Virus record (IMG/VR): IMGVR_UViG_3300045922_001009
Span: 1 to 49,536 of that record
Direction: 5' to 3' (one strand)
DNA: 49,536 bases
Origin: a virus
In this document: positions 8,295 to 15,314 of the stretch, piece by piece
Numbering within the stretch: position 1 is the stretch's first letter
How the letters are laid out: each line of letters begins with the position of its first letter
Notes under the pieces: generated by a model
Seen by the model: the letters and a program-made list of their open reading frames with translations, nothing else
Told to the model about the DNA's origin: nothing
Database searches by the model: none
Made by a program: the position numbers and the translations under genes

Positions 8295-9518
8295 TCAGGC
8301 CGACGGCTGCAGCACGCGCAGGAAGAACTCCTCGAAGCGCGGCCACAGCCGCTCCGGCCGCCAGGCTTCGGCCGCCTGCCGGCAGCGTCCGCTTTCGGCG
8401 GCGTAGAAGGCAGGGTCGTCCCAGAGCCGCTCGATGGTCTCCACCCACGGGGCCACCTCCTCTGCCGTCGGGGCCTGGCGGGTCTGCGGCGTGTACTGCT
8501 GGGGGATGTCGAAGAGGCATCCCGCCCCGGCCAAGGCTTCGGGCAGGCCGCCGCGCCGGCTGGCCAGCACCGGGATGCCGTTGATCAGGGCCTCCACCGC
8601 GACCCGGCCCAACGCCTCCTGCCAGAGCGACGGCATCAGCACCGCCTTGCTCACCGCGTAGAACTGCCGCGGGTCGGGGGTGTTCGCCATCCCGTGCAGG
8701 TTCGTCAGCCCGCTCAGGTCCAGGCCGCACCGGGCCAGCCAGTCGGCCTGGCCGCGCCCCTCGACCACCAGCAGCGGGATGTCCGGCCGGCGCCGCCCCA
8801 GCTCGGCGGCGACGCGGGCGAACCAGAACGCCCCCTTGCCCGGCTGCGGGTTGACGAAGGTGACGTAGCGGCCGTTCACCCGCGAACACAAGACCCGGTC
8901 CCAGTTCCACGGGCCGGGAATGGCCGTGCTCGTCAGGCCAAACTTTTGCCGGTAGTGCTCCTGGGCGGCGTGGGAGGGGACCAGGATGGCATCCACCTCC
9001 CGGAACAGGTCCGTGCCGTCGTAGTCGAGGTTGTGCAGGGCGAACACGACCTTCACGCCCTTGGCCTTCGCCCGGCGGATGAGGGGGTGGGCCACCCACT
9101 GGCCGCCGTAGGTTAGCAGCAGGTCGGGGCGGAAGCGCTGCTGCACGTGGTCGAGCAGGCTGAGGAAGGCCCGGCCCTCCTCTTTGGTGGGAGGCCGTCG
9201 CGGGCCGGCGGCGGTGGGAACGAAGGCGTGGACCGGGACCCCGCCCAGGACCCAATGGTAGAGCGTGCAGGGGGTCTCGAGTACGGTGCCAGGTCGGAAC
9301 TGGAACGGCAGGTCCTGGGCGCGGAGGACCGCCTCGAAGGAGGCGGCCTGCTCGAAGTCCAGCTCCGGCCCGGACAGGACGGCGCACTGCCAGCCGTGGG
9401 CGGCCAGCAACTCCAGGAGGTCGCGCGTCGCCAGAGCAGCCCCGCTGGAGGGGTCCAGGTAGCTGTGGTAGGAGCAGAACAACAGGCGCGGCTTTCTCGG
9501 TGCGGTCTCCTGGCTCAT
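8295..9518 (-). CDS. Family 4-type glycosyltransferase
   Basis: This 407-residue GT-B fold glycosyltransferase has an N-terminal acceptor domain beginning LLFCSYHSYLDP-SGAA and a C-terminal nucleotide-sugar domain. The latter contains FVNPQPGKGAFWFAR, the GMANTPDPRQFY segment and the GT4-type E-x7-E region (WQEALGRVAVEALINGIPVLAS). The start at 9518 is supported by GAGGAG five bases upstream. It is closely related to the protein at 44247-45452: FVNP-P-KG-FWFAR, LLVVEGRG-ADWL-RCG and MANTPDPR-FY are shared. The donor and acceptor sugars cannot be read from sequence. Its position beside a secreted repeat protein suggests surface glycosylation. Confidence 0.88.
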   Translation of the reverse strand: MSQETAPRKPRLLFCSYHSYLDPSSGAALATRDLLELLAAHGWQCAVLSGPELDFEQAASFEAVLRAQDLPFQFRPGTVLETPCTLYHWVLGGVPVHAFVPTAAGPRRPPTKEEGRAFLSLLDHVQQRFRPDLLLTYGGQWVAHPLIRRAKAKGVKVVFALHNLDYDGTDLFREVDAILVPSHAAQEHYRQKFGLTSTAIPGPWNWDRVLCSRVNGRYVTFVNPQPGKGAFWFARVAAELGRRRPDIPLLVVEGRGQADWLARCGLDLSGLTNLHGMANTPDPRQFYAVSKAVLMPSLWQEALGRVAVEALINGIPVLASRRGGLPEALAGAGCLFDIPQQYTPQTRQAPTAEEVAPWVETIERLWDDPAFYAAESGRCRQAAEAWRPERLWPRFEEFFLRVLQPSA

Positions 9519-9729
9519 GACGCTCCTCGGCAGAACAGGCCGTCAGGGAGGGCAAGGGTTATTTTACCAGGAGAGCGGAACCGAAGAGGGGTGGGGCATT
9601 CGGGGTGGTAACTTTGCCGCCAAGCGGAAATTCTCTGCGGGCCGCGCGCGAGTTGTTACGAAGAGTGTCTCGCTCGGGGAGCTTTTTTGACCAGCTACGA
9701 ACGATTCCCACCGTCGGGTTGACGGAGAG

Positions 9730-9753
9730 CGCCGAGAGTTCATGCTCTCGGCG
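9730..9753 (+). terminator. Strong hairpin, possible terminator near the prophage left end
   Basis: CGCCGAGAG (9730-9738) pairs perfectly with CTCTCGGCG (9745-9753) around a 6-base loop and is followed by TTT. It could end transcription reading in from the host side, or form part of an attachment site. Confidence 0.35.
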
Positions 9754-9928
9754 TTTCGCGTTTACGGCCTTTCCCGCAAAGGGTTTCGACCAACCCGCCC
9801 GCCGCACCGAACCTCTCCGTTTCGGGAGAGACGTTTCGGGGGTCCGAGCGGAACCATCGCTGTTCCCGTCGGTGCCCGAAACTCTCCCGCCAAAACTCTC
9901 AGAGTCTCGGTTTACCACCTCCCGAAAA

Positions 9929-9952
9929 GTTACCAACCCGCTTCCTCTCGGT
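9929..9952 (+). repeat. 24-bp direct repeat, copy 1
   Basis: This copy starts GTTACCAACCC and ends TCCTCTCGGT. It matches 9988-10011 at 22 of 24 positions, 59 bp apart. The second copy directly abuts the T-rich run before promoter-like element A, so the pair may be a regulator binding site or part of the integration site. Confidence 0.55.
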
Positions 9953-9987
9953 GCCCCGACTTGCCGGGGAGCGAAACCGTTGGACCG

Positions 9988-10011
9988 GTTACCAATCCGT
10001 TTCCTCTCGGT
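9988..10011 (+). repeat. 24-bp direct repeat, copy 2
   Basis: This is the partner of 9929-9952, differing by two C-to-T changes. It ends 8 bases before the TGCGTAGTT box of element A at 10020. Confidence 0.55.
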
Positions 10012-10019
10012 CATTTTTC

Positions 10020-10063
10020 TGCGTAGTTCGGAACACGTCCGGCAAGGGTCTAGAAGTAGGGGC
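10020..10063 (+). promoter_or_regulatory. Prophage promoter-like element, copy A
   Basis: TGCGTAGTT (10020-10028), nine variable bases, TCCGGCAAGGGTC (10038-10050), six bases, then TAGGGGC. The same layout occurs at 14948 and 27538, each time ahead of a gene block. A T-rich run (ATTTTTC) precedes it. The distance from TGCGTAGTT to GGGTC is 17 bases, as expected for -35 and -10 boxes of an ECF-like sigma factor. Copy A would drive the recombinase cassette. Confidence 0.65.
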
Positions 10064-10147
10064 TTCTCTTCCTCCGCCGGACAGCCGCCGGGCGCGCCGC
10101 GTCGGTTGCTGTGGGCATCTCCCTATTCACCGAGGAGTTGACCGCGC

Positions 10148-10384
10148 GTGCGTCCCGATCTCGACCCGTCTCAAATGACGCCCGACGAGCGCCGCCGCCA
10201 GGCCGTGGCGATTCTCGCCTCCGGCCTGCGCCGGCTCCGCGACCGCGTCGCGCTCGCGGCCGATCCCGTCCATGAAATCCCCTCTCGTTCCGCGTCCGAA
10301 ATCGCGCCGGAAATTCCGTCCGAAGCAGCGGAAAAGTCCCTTGAAGCTGTCCCCGACAACCCGCTCAGTGTCCACGTCGGTTGA
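10148..10384 (+). CDS. Small conserved-looking protein ahead of the DUF2924-recombinase pair
   Basis: This 78-residue, Arg- and Glu-rich protein has the N-terminal segment MTPDERRRQAVAILASGLRR and a Pro/Glu/Ser-rich tail. I chose GTG 10148 because GAGGAG lies ten bases upstream; no ATG at the frame's beginning is better. It has no signal peptide or known domain. It is the first gene after promoter-like element A and precedes DUF2924 and the large serine recombinase. As far as I recall, this arrangement recurs in planctomycetes. It may be a recombination accessory factor (inference). Confidence 0.6.
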   Translation: MRPDLDPSQMTPDERRRQAVAILASGLRRLRDRVALAADPVHEIPSRSASEIAPEIPSEAAEKSLEAVPDNPLSVHVG

Positions 10385-10417
10385 CGGTTTCCGAGACTCG
10401 AGCGAGAGGGACTGCAC

Positions 10418-10915
10418 ATGGGCCTGAACGTCGGGCAGGAGGTCGCCGCGCTATCGCGGATGACCGTGAAGCAGCTCAAGCAGAAGTACGCCGAGGTCTT
10501 CGGCGAGGACACCAACGGCAACAACAAGGCGTGGCTGGTCAAGCGGATCGCCTGGCGGCTCCAGGCGCGGGCCGAGGGCGGGCTGTCCGAACGCGCCCGC
10601 CGGCGCGCGGTCGAACTGGCCGACGACGCCGACCTGCGCCTCAACCCGCCGCCGATGAAGGCGGTCGCGCCGGTCGAGGACGAGGCGCCGGTGCGGGTTC
10701 TGAAGTTCCAGGCCGACGACCGGCTGCCGCCGCCGGGGACGGTCATCACCCGCAAGTACAAGGGCGAGGTGCTGCAGGTCCGGGTGTGGTCGGACGGGTT
10801 CGAGTACGAGGGGAAGGTGTACGCCTCGCTCAGCGCCGTCGCCAAGGCGATCACCGGCAGCCACTGCAACGGCTTTTTGTTCTTCCGCATCGGCGGCAAA
10901 GGGGGTGACGCGTGA
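10418..10915 (+). CDS. DUF2924 family protein
   Basis: This 165-residue protein matches DUF2924. It has an N-terminal helical part (LSRMTVKQLKQKYAEVFGED, then NKAWLVKRIAWRLQ) resembling a SAP-like or DNA-binding helix pair. Its C-terminal beta-rich part contains PPGTVITRKYKGE, GFEYEGKVYASLSAVAKAITG and NGFLFF, the typical DUF2924 end. The family is known from phages and mobile elements beside large serine recombinases. Its biochemical role is not established. Here its TGA overlaps the recombinase GTG by four bases, so the two are probably translationally coupled and may work together. Confidence 0.85.
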   Translation: MGLNVGQEVAALSRMTVKQLKQKYAEVFGEDTNGNNKAWLVKRIAWRLQARAEGGLSERARRRAVELADDADLRLNPPPMKAVAPVEDEAPVRVLKFQADDRLPPPGTVITRKYKGEVLQVRVWSDGFEYEGKVYASLSAVAKAITGSHCNGFLFFRIGGKGGDA

Positions 10916-12507
10916 AGCGCAACGCCAAGAACAACGCCCCCGCCACGCTCGCGCTCGTCCGGTGCGCGGTGTACACGCGGAAGAGTACCGAGGAGGGTCT
11001 GGAGCAGGAGTTCAACAGCCTCGATGCCCAGCGCGAGGCGGGCGAGTTGTTCATCCGCAGCCAGGCGAGCGAGGGGTGGACGGTGCTGGCCGACCGCTAC
11101 GACGATGGCGGCTTCACCGGCGGCAACATGGACCGGCCGGCGCTCAAGCGGCTCATGGCGGACATCGAGGCCGGCAAAATCGACTGCGTGGTGGTCTACA
11201 AGGTGGACCGCCTCTCCCGCAGCCTGCTCGACTTCGCCCAGATGATGCAGACGTTCGACAAGTACAGGGTGTCGTTCGTTTCCGTCACGCAGCAGTTCAA
11301 CACCGCGACCTCGATGGGCCGGTTGGTGCTGAACGTGCTGCTGTCCTTCGCCCAGTTCGAGCGCGAGATCATCTCGGAACGCACCCGCGACAAGATCGCG
11401 GCCACGCGGCGCAAGGGGAAGTGGGCGGGCGGGTGGCCGATCCTCGGCTACGACGTGGACCCGCAGGGGTACAAGTTGAACGTCAACGCGGCCGAGGCGG
11501 AACGGGTGCGGACGATCTTCAACCTCTACCTCGAACACGAGTCGCTCCTGCCGGTGGTCGAAGAACTCGCCAGTCGTGGGTGGACGAACAAACGGTGGCA
11601 GACGCGGAAGGCGGGCGTCCGCGGCGGCAACCGCTTCACCCGGACGAGCCTGTACAAGTTGCTCACCAATGTCGCCTACGTCGGCAAGGTGCGCTACAAG
11701 GACGAGGTCCACGACGGCGAACACGCGGCCGTCGTCGATCCGGTGGTTTGGCAGCGAGTGCAGGCGATGCTGGAGCGGAACGGCCGCGCCGGCGGTGCCC
11801 CGGCCCGGAACAAGTTCGGCGCTCTTCTCAAGGGGATCATCCGCTGTGTCCCTTGCGGGTGCGCGATGACGCCGACGCACTCGACCCGCGACGGCGGGGC
11901 CAGGCGCTACCGCTACTACGTCTGCTCGTCGGCCCAGAAGTTGGGCTGGCACACCTGCGAGTCGAAGTCGGTCCCCGCCGCCCAGATCGAGGAACTCGTC
12001 GTCAACCAGATCAAGGCCATCGGCCAGGATCCGCTTGTCCGGCGGGAGATTCTCGCCGAGGCCCGCCGACAGGACGAGGCCCGCGTCGTGGAACTGGAAA
12101 CCGAGCAGCACGGGCTGGAGCACGACCTCCGCAAGTGGCACAACGAGATGCGGTCGCTGTCGGGCCAGATCAAACCGAACGACGACAACGGCTCGCTCAT
12201 CGCCCGGCTTGCCGAGTTGCAGGAGCGCATCGGCACGGTCGAGGGGCGGGTGCGGAAAATCCACGACCAGATCCACGCCGTCCACCACCAACTGCTCAAC
12301 GAAGACGAAGCCGCACTTGCAGTATCGGTCTTCGACCCGGTCTGGGGAACGCTGTCGCCGCACGAGCAGGCGCGGGTGGTGCATCTGTTGGTTGAGCAAG
12401 TGGACTACGACGGGTCGAAGGGGAAGGTGGCCATCGCCTTCCGACCCGCGGGGATCAAGACACTGGCCCGCGAGCTGGCCGACAAGCGGGAGGAGAAACG
12501 GGCATGA
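10912..12507 (+). CDS. Large serine recombinase (putative phage integrase)
   Basis: This 531-residue site-specific recombinase has an N-terminal resolvase/invertase catalytic domain with the nucleophile Ser25 in VYTRKSTEEG, later VYKVDRLSRS, and the long helix LSFAQFEREIISERTRDK. Next come a recombinase DNA-binding domain (GYDVDPQGYKLN, then RTSLYKLLTNVAYVGKVRYK), a zinc-ribbon domain (IIRCVPCGCAMTPTHS, then YVCSSAQ, HTCES) and a C-terminal coiled coil. This is the usual layout of large serine integrases, which join attP and attB without supercoiling. GTG 10912 overlaps the upstream TGA. A downstream HTH gene is likewise coupled by ATGA. Such enzymes usually need a directionality factor, and the coupled small proteins are candidates. 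Confidence 0.93.
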   Translation: MKRNAKNNAPATLALVRCAVYTRKSTEEGLEQEFNSLDAQREAGELFIRSQASEGWTVLADRYDDGGFTGGNMDRPALKRLMADIEAGKIDCVVVYKVDRLSRSLLDFAQMMQTFDKYRVSFVSVTQQFNTATSMGRLVLNVLLSFAQFEREIISERTRDKIAATRRKGKWAGGWPILGYDVDPQGYKLNVNAAEAERVRTIFNLYLEHESLLPVVEELASRGWTNKRWQTRKAGVRGGNRFTRTSLYKLLTNVAYVGKVRYKDEVHDGEHAAVVDPVVWQRVQAMLERNGRAGGAPARNKFGALLKGIIRCVPCGCAMTPTHSTRDGGARRYRYYVCSSAQKLGWHTCESKSVPAAQIEELVVNQIKAIGQDPLVRREILAEARRQDEARVVELETEQHGLEHDLRKWHNEMRSLSGQIKPNDDNGSLIARLAELQERIGTVEGRVRKIHDQIHAVHHQLLNEDEAALAVSVFDPVWGTLSPHEQARVVHLLVEQVDYDGSKGKVAIAFRPAGIKTLARELADKREEKRA

Positions 12508-12923
12508 CACCCACAACGCCATTGAAAATCGAGTGTGACGTTCACTTCGACCGCCGGGGTCGGGGGAGCCGCAAGGTGCTGGAAACCGGCCCCAGGCCGT
12601 TCCGCCCGGCCGAACCGGGGCGCGTGCCCCGCGTCGCCCGCCTCATGGCGCTGGCGATCCGGTGCGACGGGCTGATCCGGGACGGTGTGATCGAAAACTA
12701 CACCGAGATCGCCCGGCTCGGGCACGTCACCCGCGCCCGCGTCAGCCAGATCATGAACCTGCTCAACCTCGCCCCGGACATCCAGGAGGCGATCCTGCAC
12801 CTGCCGCGCACCGAGACCGGCCACGCGCCGATCATCCTCGCGGACCTCCAGCCGATCGCCTCGACCCTCGACTGGCGGAAGCAGCGAAAACTGTGGCACG
12901 AACTGAACGAGGTCCGGTTGTAG
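12504..12923 (+). CDS. Small HTH protein (KorB/ParB-type helix-turn-helix)
   Basis: This is a 139-residue protein whose centre (YTEIARLGHVTRARVSQIMNLLNLAPDIQEAIL) reads as a helix-turn-helix of the ParB/KorB kind: recognition helix RARVSQIMN followed by LLNLAP-IQEAIL. It has no ParB nuclease-like N-terminal domain. Its ATG overlaps the recombinase stop (ATGA), so it belongs to the integration cassette. It may bind near the attachment site as an accessory or directionality factor, or regulate the cassette. The sequence itself shows only DNA-binding potential. Confidence 0.72.
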   Translation: MTPTTPLKIECDVHFDRRGRGSRKVLETGPRPFRPAEPGRVPRVARLMALAIRCDGLIRDGVIENYTEIARLGHVTRARVSQIMNLLNLAPDIQEAILHLPRTETGHAPIILADLQPIASTLDWRKQRKLWHELNEVRL

Positions 12924-12956
12924 GGGCGGCCCGTCCAAATTCCGCACCCGGCACGC

Positions 12957-12986
12957 TTGACGCCGAGCAATTTATAAGTCTAATAT
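12957..12986 (+). promoter_or_regulatory. Candidate sigma-70 promoter of the lexA-like repressor gene
   Basis: TTGACG (12957-12962) and TAATAT (12981-12986) are 18 bases apart, 72 bp before the repressor start, in an AT-rich island within GC-rich DNA. The -10 box lies inside a 14-bp perfect palindrome, as expected for autorepression. Confidence 0.6.
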
Positions 12987-12993
12987 ATATTAG
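12980..12993. promoter_or_regulatory. Palindromic operator candidate for the LexA-like repressor
   Basis: CTAATATATATTAG is a perfect 14-bp palindrome covering the -10 box of the repressor promoter. A half-site-like CTCTAAT follows at 12994-13000. It does not resemble the E. coli CTGT-N8-ACAG box or the Bacillus GAAC-N4-GTTC box, so if used it represents a different specificity. Confidence 0.55.
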
Positions 12994-13057
12994 CTCTAAT
13001 TTCGGGCGTCTGCCCGGTTCCGGCTCGTTGTCCCCAGGACAACCGAGGGCGACCAGC

Positions 13058-13717
13058 ATGAGCGACAGCAAAAAGCGACGCGGTCGGCCCCCCGTCGAAA
13101 CGCTGACCGACCCGCAGCGCCGGGCGTTCCGCGCCGTCAGCGCGTTCCTCGCCCGCCACGGGTTCCCGCCGACCGCCCAGGAGTTGGCCGACGCCCTCGG
13201 CATCGCCGCGCCCAGCGCCCACGCGCTCGTGGGCCAGTTGGTCCGCAAGGACTACCTCAAGCGCGAGTCCCGCAAGGCCCGCGGGCTAACCATCGTCCGC
13301 GAGATCGACGACCTCCCCAGCAAACTGGTGGCGGTGCCGATCGTGGGTCGCGTGGCGGCCGGGCAGCCGATCCTGGCCGAGGAAAACATCGTCGGGGAGG
13401 TTCTGGTCGAGAACACAGTGGTGCGCGGCGCGTCGTGCTTCGCGCTGCGGGTGGCGGGGCAGAGCATGGTCGATGCGGGGATCGCCGACAAGGACCTGGT
13501 CATCGTCCGGCGGCAGCTCATCGCCGAGAACGGGGACATCGTCGTGGCCCTCATCGGTGAGGAGGCGACGGTCAAGCGACTCTCCATCCGGGGGCCGCGC
13601 ATCGAACTGTGCCCGGAGAACCCCAAGTTCAAACCGATCGTCGTCGGCCTCGACGACGAGCTGCGGATCCTCGGGAAGGTGGTGGCCGTCCGCCGCGCCG
13701 ACCGTTCTCCGGAGTGA
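13058..13717 (+). CDS. LexA-type self-cleaving transcriptional repressor
   Basis: This 219-residue repressor has an N-terminal winged HTH (LTDPQRRAFRAVSAFLARHG, PPTAQELADALGI, SAHALVGQLVRKDYLKRE) and a C-terminal S24 peptidase domain. The cleavage bond is Ala101-Gly102 (RVAAGQP). The catalytic dyad is Ser136 (GQSMVDAG) and Lys173 (EATVKRL). RecA-stimulated self-cleavage would inactivate it, linking prophage induction to DNA damage. ATG 13058 begins the first segment with LexA similarity; the frame upstream is open but lies across the promoter. The palindrome at 12980-12993 is a likely operator. It may be a phage repressor rather than the host LexA, given its position between integrase and sigma genes. 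Confidence 0.9.
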   Translation: MSDSKKRRGRPPVETLTDPQRRAFRAVSAFLARHGFPPTAQELADALGIAAPSAHALVGQLVRKDYLKRESRKARGLTIVREIDDLPSKLVAVPIVGRVAAGQPILAEENIVGEVLVENTVVRGASCFALRVAGQSMVDAGIADKDLVIVRRQLIAENGDIVVALIGEEATVKRLSIRGPRIELCPENPKFKPIVVGLDDELRILGKVVAVRRADRSPE

Positions 13718-13873
13718 GGCCGGGCCCGTCCGCAGGATTGGCACGTGCCGAAGACGGACGCGACGCATTCCGGGCTTCGGAGGTGTCGTCGAGCGTTTCG
13801 GGCCGAGGACGGCATGTCGTGTGCGCAACGGACTGGCATTCATCTGTGAGCCTGATTCGAACGGAGTGGTTTC

Positions 13874-14200
13874 ATGTCGGTTGCCCGCAAATCATCCCTT
13901 TCCCCGGCCCGGTGCCGGCTGCTGGAATTGATGCAGTCCATCGGCTTCGGCCGGATCGAGAACCTGATCGTCCGCGGCGGCGAACCGGTCTTCCGCCCGC
14001 CGCCTTACGTGGTTCGTGAGTTCAAGCTCACCAGCGACGATGACGCGGACCCCGAAGGCGCGGCCGCGGATTTCGAGTTGAAGGCGCAGGTGGTGCGCTT
14101 GTTCCGCCGGCTCGACAAGCTCGGCGACGGCCTGGTGGAAATGCTCGAGATCAAAGACGGTCTCCCGTTCAAACTCGTGATCGAGGGGGTTGAGGCGTAA
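13874..14200 (+). CDS. Small unrecognised protein in the prophage control region
   Basis: The product is 108 residues, beginning MSVARKSSLSPARCRLLELM. It is mixed alpha/beta with a central GFGRIENLIVRGGEPVF-PPP segment and ends in an acidic helical part (KAQVVRLFRRLDKLGDGLVEML). It has no Cys motif, membrane segment or known domain. It sits between the LexA-like repressor and the sigma factor, with 156 bp of featureless DNA upstream. A regulatory role is plausible only from position. Confidence 0.62.
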   Translation: MSVARKSSLSPARCRLLELMQSIGFGRIENLIVRGGEPVFRPPPYVVREFKLTSDDDADPEGAAADFELKAQVVRLFRRLDKLGDGLVEMLEIKDGLPFKLVIEGVEA

Positions 14201-14264
14201 TCGCGGCTCGCAGCCGACTGACAACTGGGTTTATCTTCCGTCACCAGACATTTCGCTGACCGCC

Positions 14265-14322
14265 AAGCGGAGGCACTTGTGGGCGACGCCGATTTCGGCG
14301 TTATCTCGCATGGCCTCCGCTT
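14265..14322 (+). other. Nested stem-loop ahead of the sigma-factor gene
   Basis: AAGCGGAGGC (14265-14274) pairs perfectly with GCCTCCGCTT (14313-14322). Inside, ACGCCGA (14286-14292) pairs with TCGGCGT (14295-14301). The inner hairpin and the following ATCTC resemble the hairpin at 27441-27465 after the terminase gene. It may be a terminator-like or attenuator structure between the upstream small gene and the sigma gene. Confidence 0.45.
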
Positions 14323-14384
14323 TGCGTTCTTGCGCCGGTCGTCGTGGCCCACGCCTCTTCCTTCGCGGTCGGAGGAGGGAACGC

Positions 14385-14954
14385 ATGGTCCGTCACGACC
14401 AGATCATCACCGACCGGTTCACGCGCGGCATCATCCGCCGCAAGGTTCGCGAACTCATCGACGGCTCCGGCTTTCGCGAGGAGGACGCCGAGGAACTGGA
14501 GCAGCGACTCGTGTACCTGCTGTTGCGGAGTCTGCGCTCGTTCGAGGAATCACACCCCCGGCACCGCAACGCCTTCATTACGACCGTGGTCGAACGATCG
14601 GCGGCCATGATCCGCCGCGAGCGGCGACGACGGAAACGCCATTTCGGCGCGGTCCAGTCGCTCGATTCACTCCCGACCAGCGGGAATGACGGTGCGGTCG
14701 AGGTGAGCCTGCACGTCGCCGATCCGGGCGCACGCCGCACGTTTACGCAGGTGGACCTCGCGCTCGACCTGGCCGTGATCCTGGCGGAGCTGCCCGACGA
14801 GTTGCGTGACCTGGCCCACCGCCTCCAGCGGCAGACGCTCACTGAGATCGCCCGCGAAGCGAACCTGCCGCTGACCACGGTCCAACGACGCCGCGAACGG
14901 CTCCGCGACCGCCTCGCACACGTCTGCGGAACATTTTTTCGTAATCCTGCGTAG
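14385..14954 (+). CDS. Sigma-70-like (ECF-type) sigma factor encoded by the prophage
   Basis: This 189-residue protein has the two-domain plan of minimal sigma factors. The sigma-2-like part spans DAEELEQRLVYLLLRSLRSF through the basic FITTVVERSAAMIRRERRRR (DNA melting and -10 recognition). The C-terminal sigma-4 HTH is LPDELRDLAHRLQ and TLTEIAREANLPLTTVQRRRERLRDRL. ATG 14385 is preceded by GGAGGAGGGA at 14371-14380, an excellent ribosome-binding site. The gene's stop codon lies inside promoter-like element B, which precedes the replication genes. It therefore probably directs RNA polymerase to the three repeated elements A, B and C (inference). Confidence 0.8.
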   Translation: MVRHDQIITDRFTRGIIRRKVRELIDGSGFREEDAEELEQRLVYLLLRSLRSFEESHPRHRNAFITTVVERSAAMIRRERRRRKRHFGAVQSLDSLPTSGNDGAVEVSLHVADPGARRTFTQVDLALDLAVILAELPDELRDLAHRLQRQTLTEIAREANLPLTTVQRRRERLRDRLAHVCGTFFRNPA

Positions 14955-14990
14955 TTTCGCACCGCTCCGGCAAGGGTCAGAGATAGGGGC
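14948..14990 (+). promoter_or_regulatory. Prophage promoter-like element, copy B
   Basis: TGCGTAGTT (14948-14956), nine variable bases, TCCGGCAAGGGTC (14966-14978), five bases, TAGGGGC (14984-14990). A T-run (ATTTTTTC) lies just upstream. The stop codon of the sigma gene is the TAG inside the first box. Copy B precedes the replication operon beginning at 15018. Confidence 0.68.
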
Positions 14991-15017
14991 CGCCGAGACG
15001 CGAGGAACCGAGCAGCC

Positions 15018-15314
15018 ATGACGCTCTACCGCTACACGTTTCAGGCCGACGTGCCGGCCGCGGAAGTCCAGGCGACACTGCTTCTGGCCTACGTCGCCGT
15101 CGAGGGGCTGCACGGCGAGGCGCAGACCCGCCTCGACGCCGGCCACGCCCTCGGCGGCCAGTTCGGCGCATGTGTCATCGACACGAGCACGCCCGTCGGC
15201 CGCGACCTCGCCAAGGTGTTCACGGCGTTCTTGCGCCGCGAGTTCGGCGAGGACAGCTTCCGCGTCGAATCGCTTCAACCGATCCAACCCATCACCCCGG
15301 AGATGACTGCGTGA
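15018..15314 (+). CDS. Small unrecognised protein, first gene of the replication block
   Basis: The protein has 98 residues and starts MTLYRYTFQADVPAAEVQATLLLAYVAVEGL. A predicted beta strand, a helix with a conserved-looking LHGEAQTRLDAGH, then AKVFTAFLRREFGEDSFRVE follow. I recognise no family. It is the first gene downstream of promoter-like element B, and its TGA overlaps the GTG of the ATPase gene (GTGA), so it is coupled to recombination genes. A structural or accessory role in replication or recombination is likely by context. Confidence 0.68.
   Translation: MTLYRYTFQADVPAAEVQATLLLAYVAVEGLHGEAQTRLDAGHALGGQFGACVIDTSTPVGRDLAKVFTAFLRREFGEDSFRVESLQPIQPITPEMTA

Larger units (their letters stand above)
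9519..10147. other. Non-coding junction between host flank and prophage left end
   Basis: I see no convincing gene in these 629 bases. Open frames here have no family resemblance, no ribosome-binding site and no coding-like composition. The stretch holds a 9-bp hairpin (9730-9753), a pair of 24-bp direct repeats (9929-9952, 9988-10011) and the first copy of the prophage promoter-like element (from 10020). Because a large serine recombinase lies just downstream, one attachment site (attL or attR) is probably here. I could not find a matching core at the right end by eye. Confidence 0.5.

Noticed and set aside
7135-9555. Long open minus-strand frame of 806 codons across the intergenic gap at 8164-8294
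   Set aside because: Composition is Arg/Pro/Gly-rich as expected of an out-of-frame GC-rich shadow, and it overlaps two well-supported genes.
9605-10141. 178-codon plus-strand frame in the left junction
   Set aside because: Ser/Arg/Pro-rich without domain or ribosome-binding site, and it runs through direct repeats and promoter-like element A.
10171-12522. 783-codon minus-strand frame opposite the recombinase cassette
   Set aside because: The plus strand encodes coupled DUF2924 and serine recombinase genes with clear motifs; the minus frame shows none.
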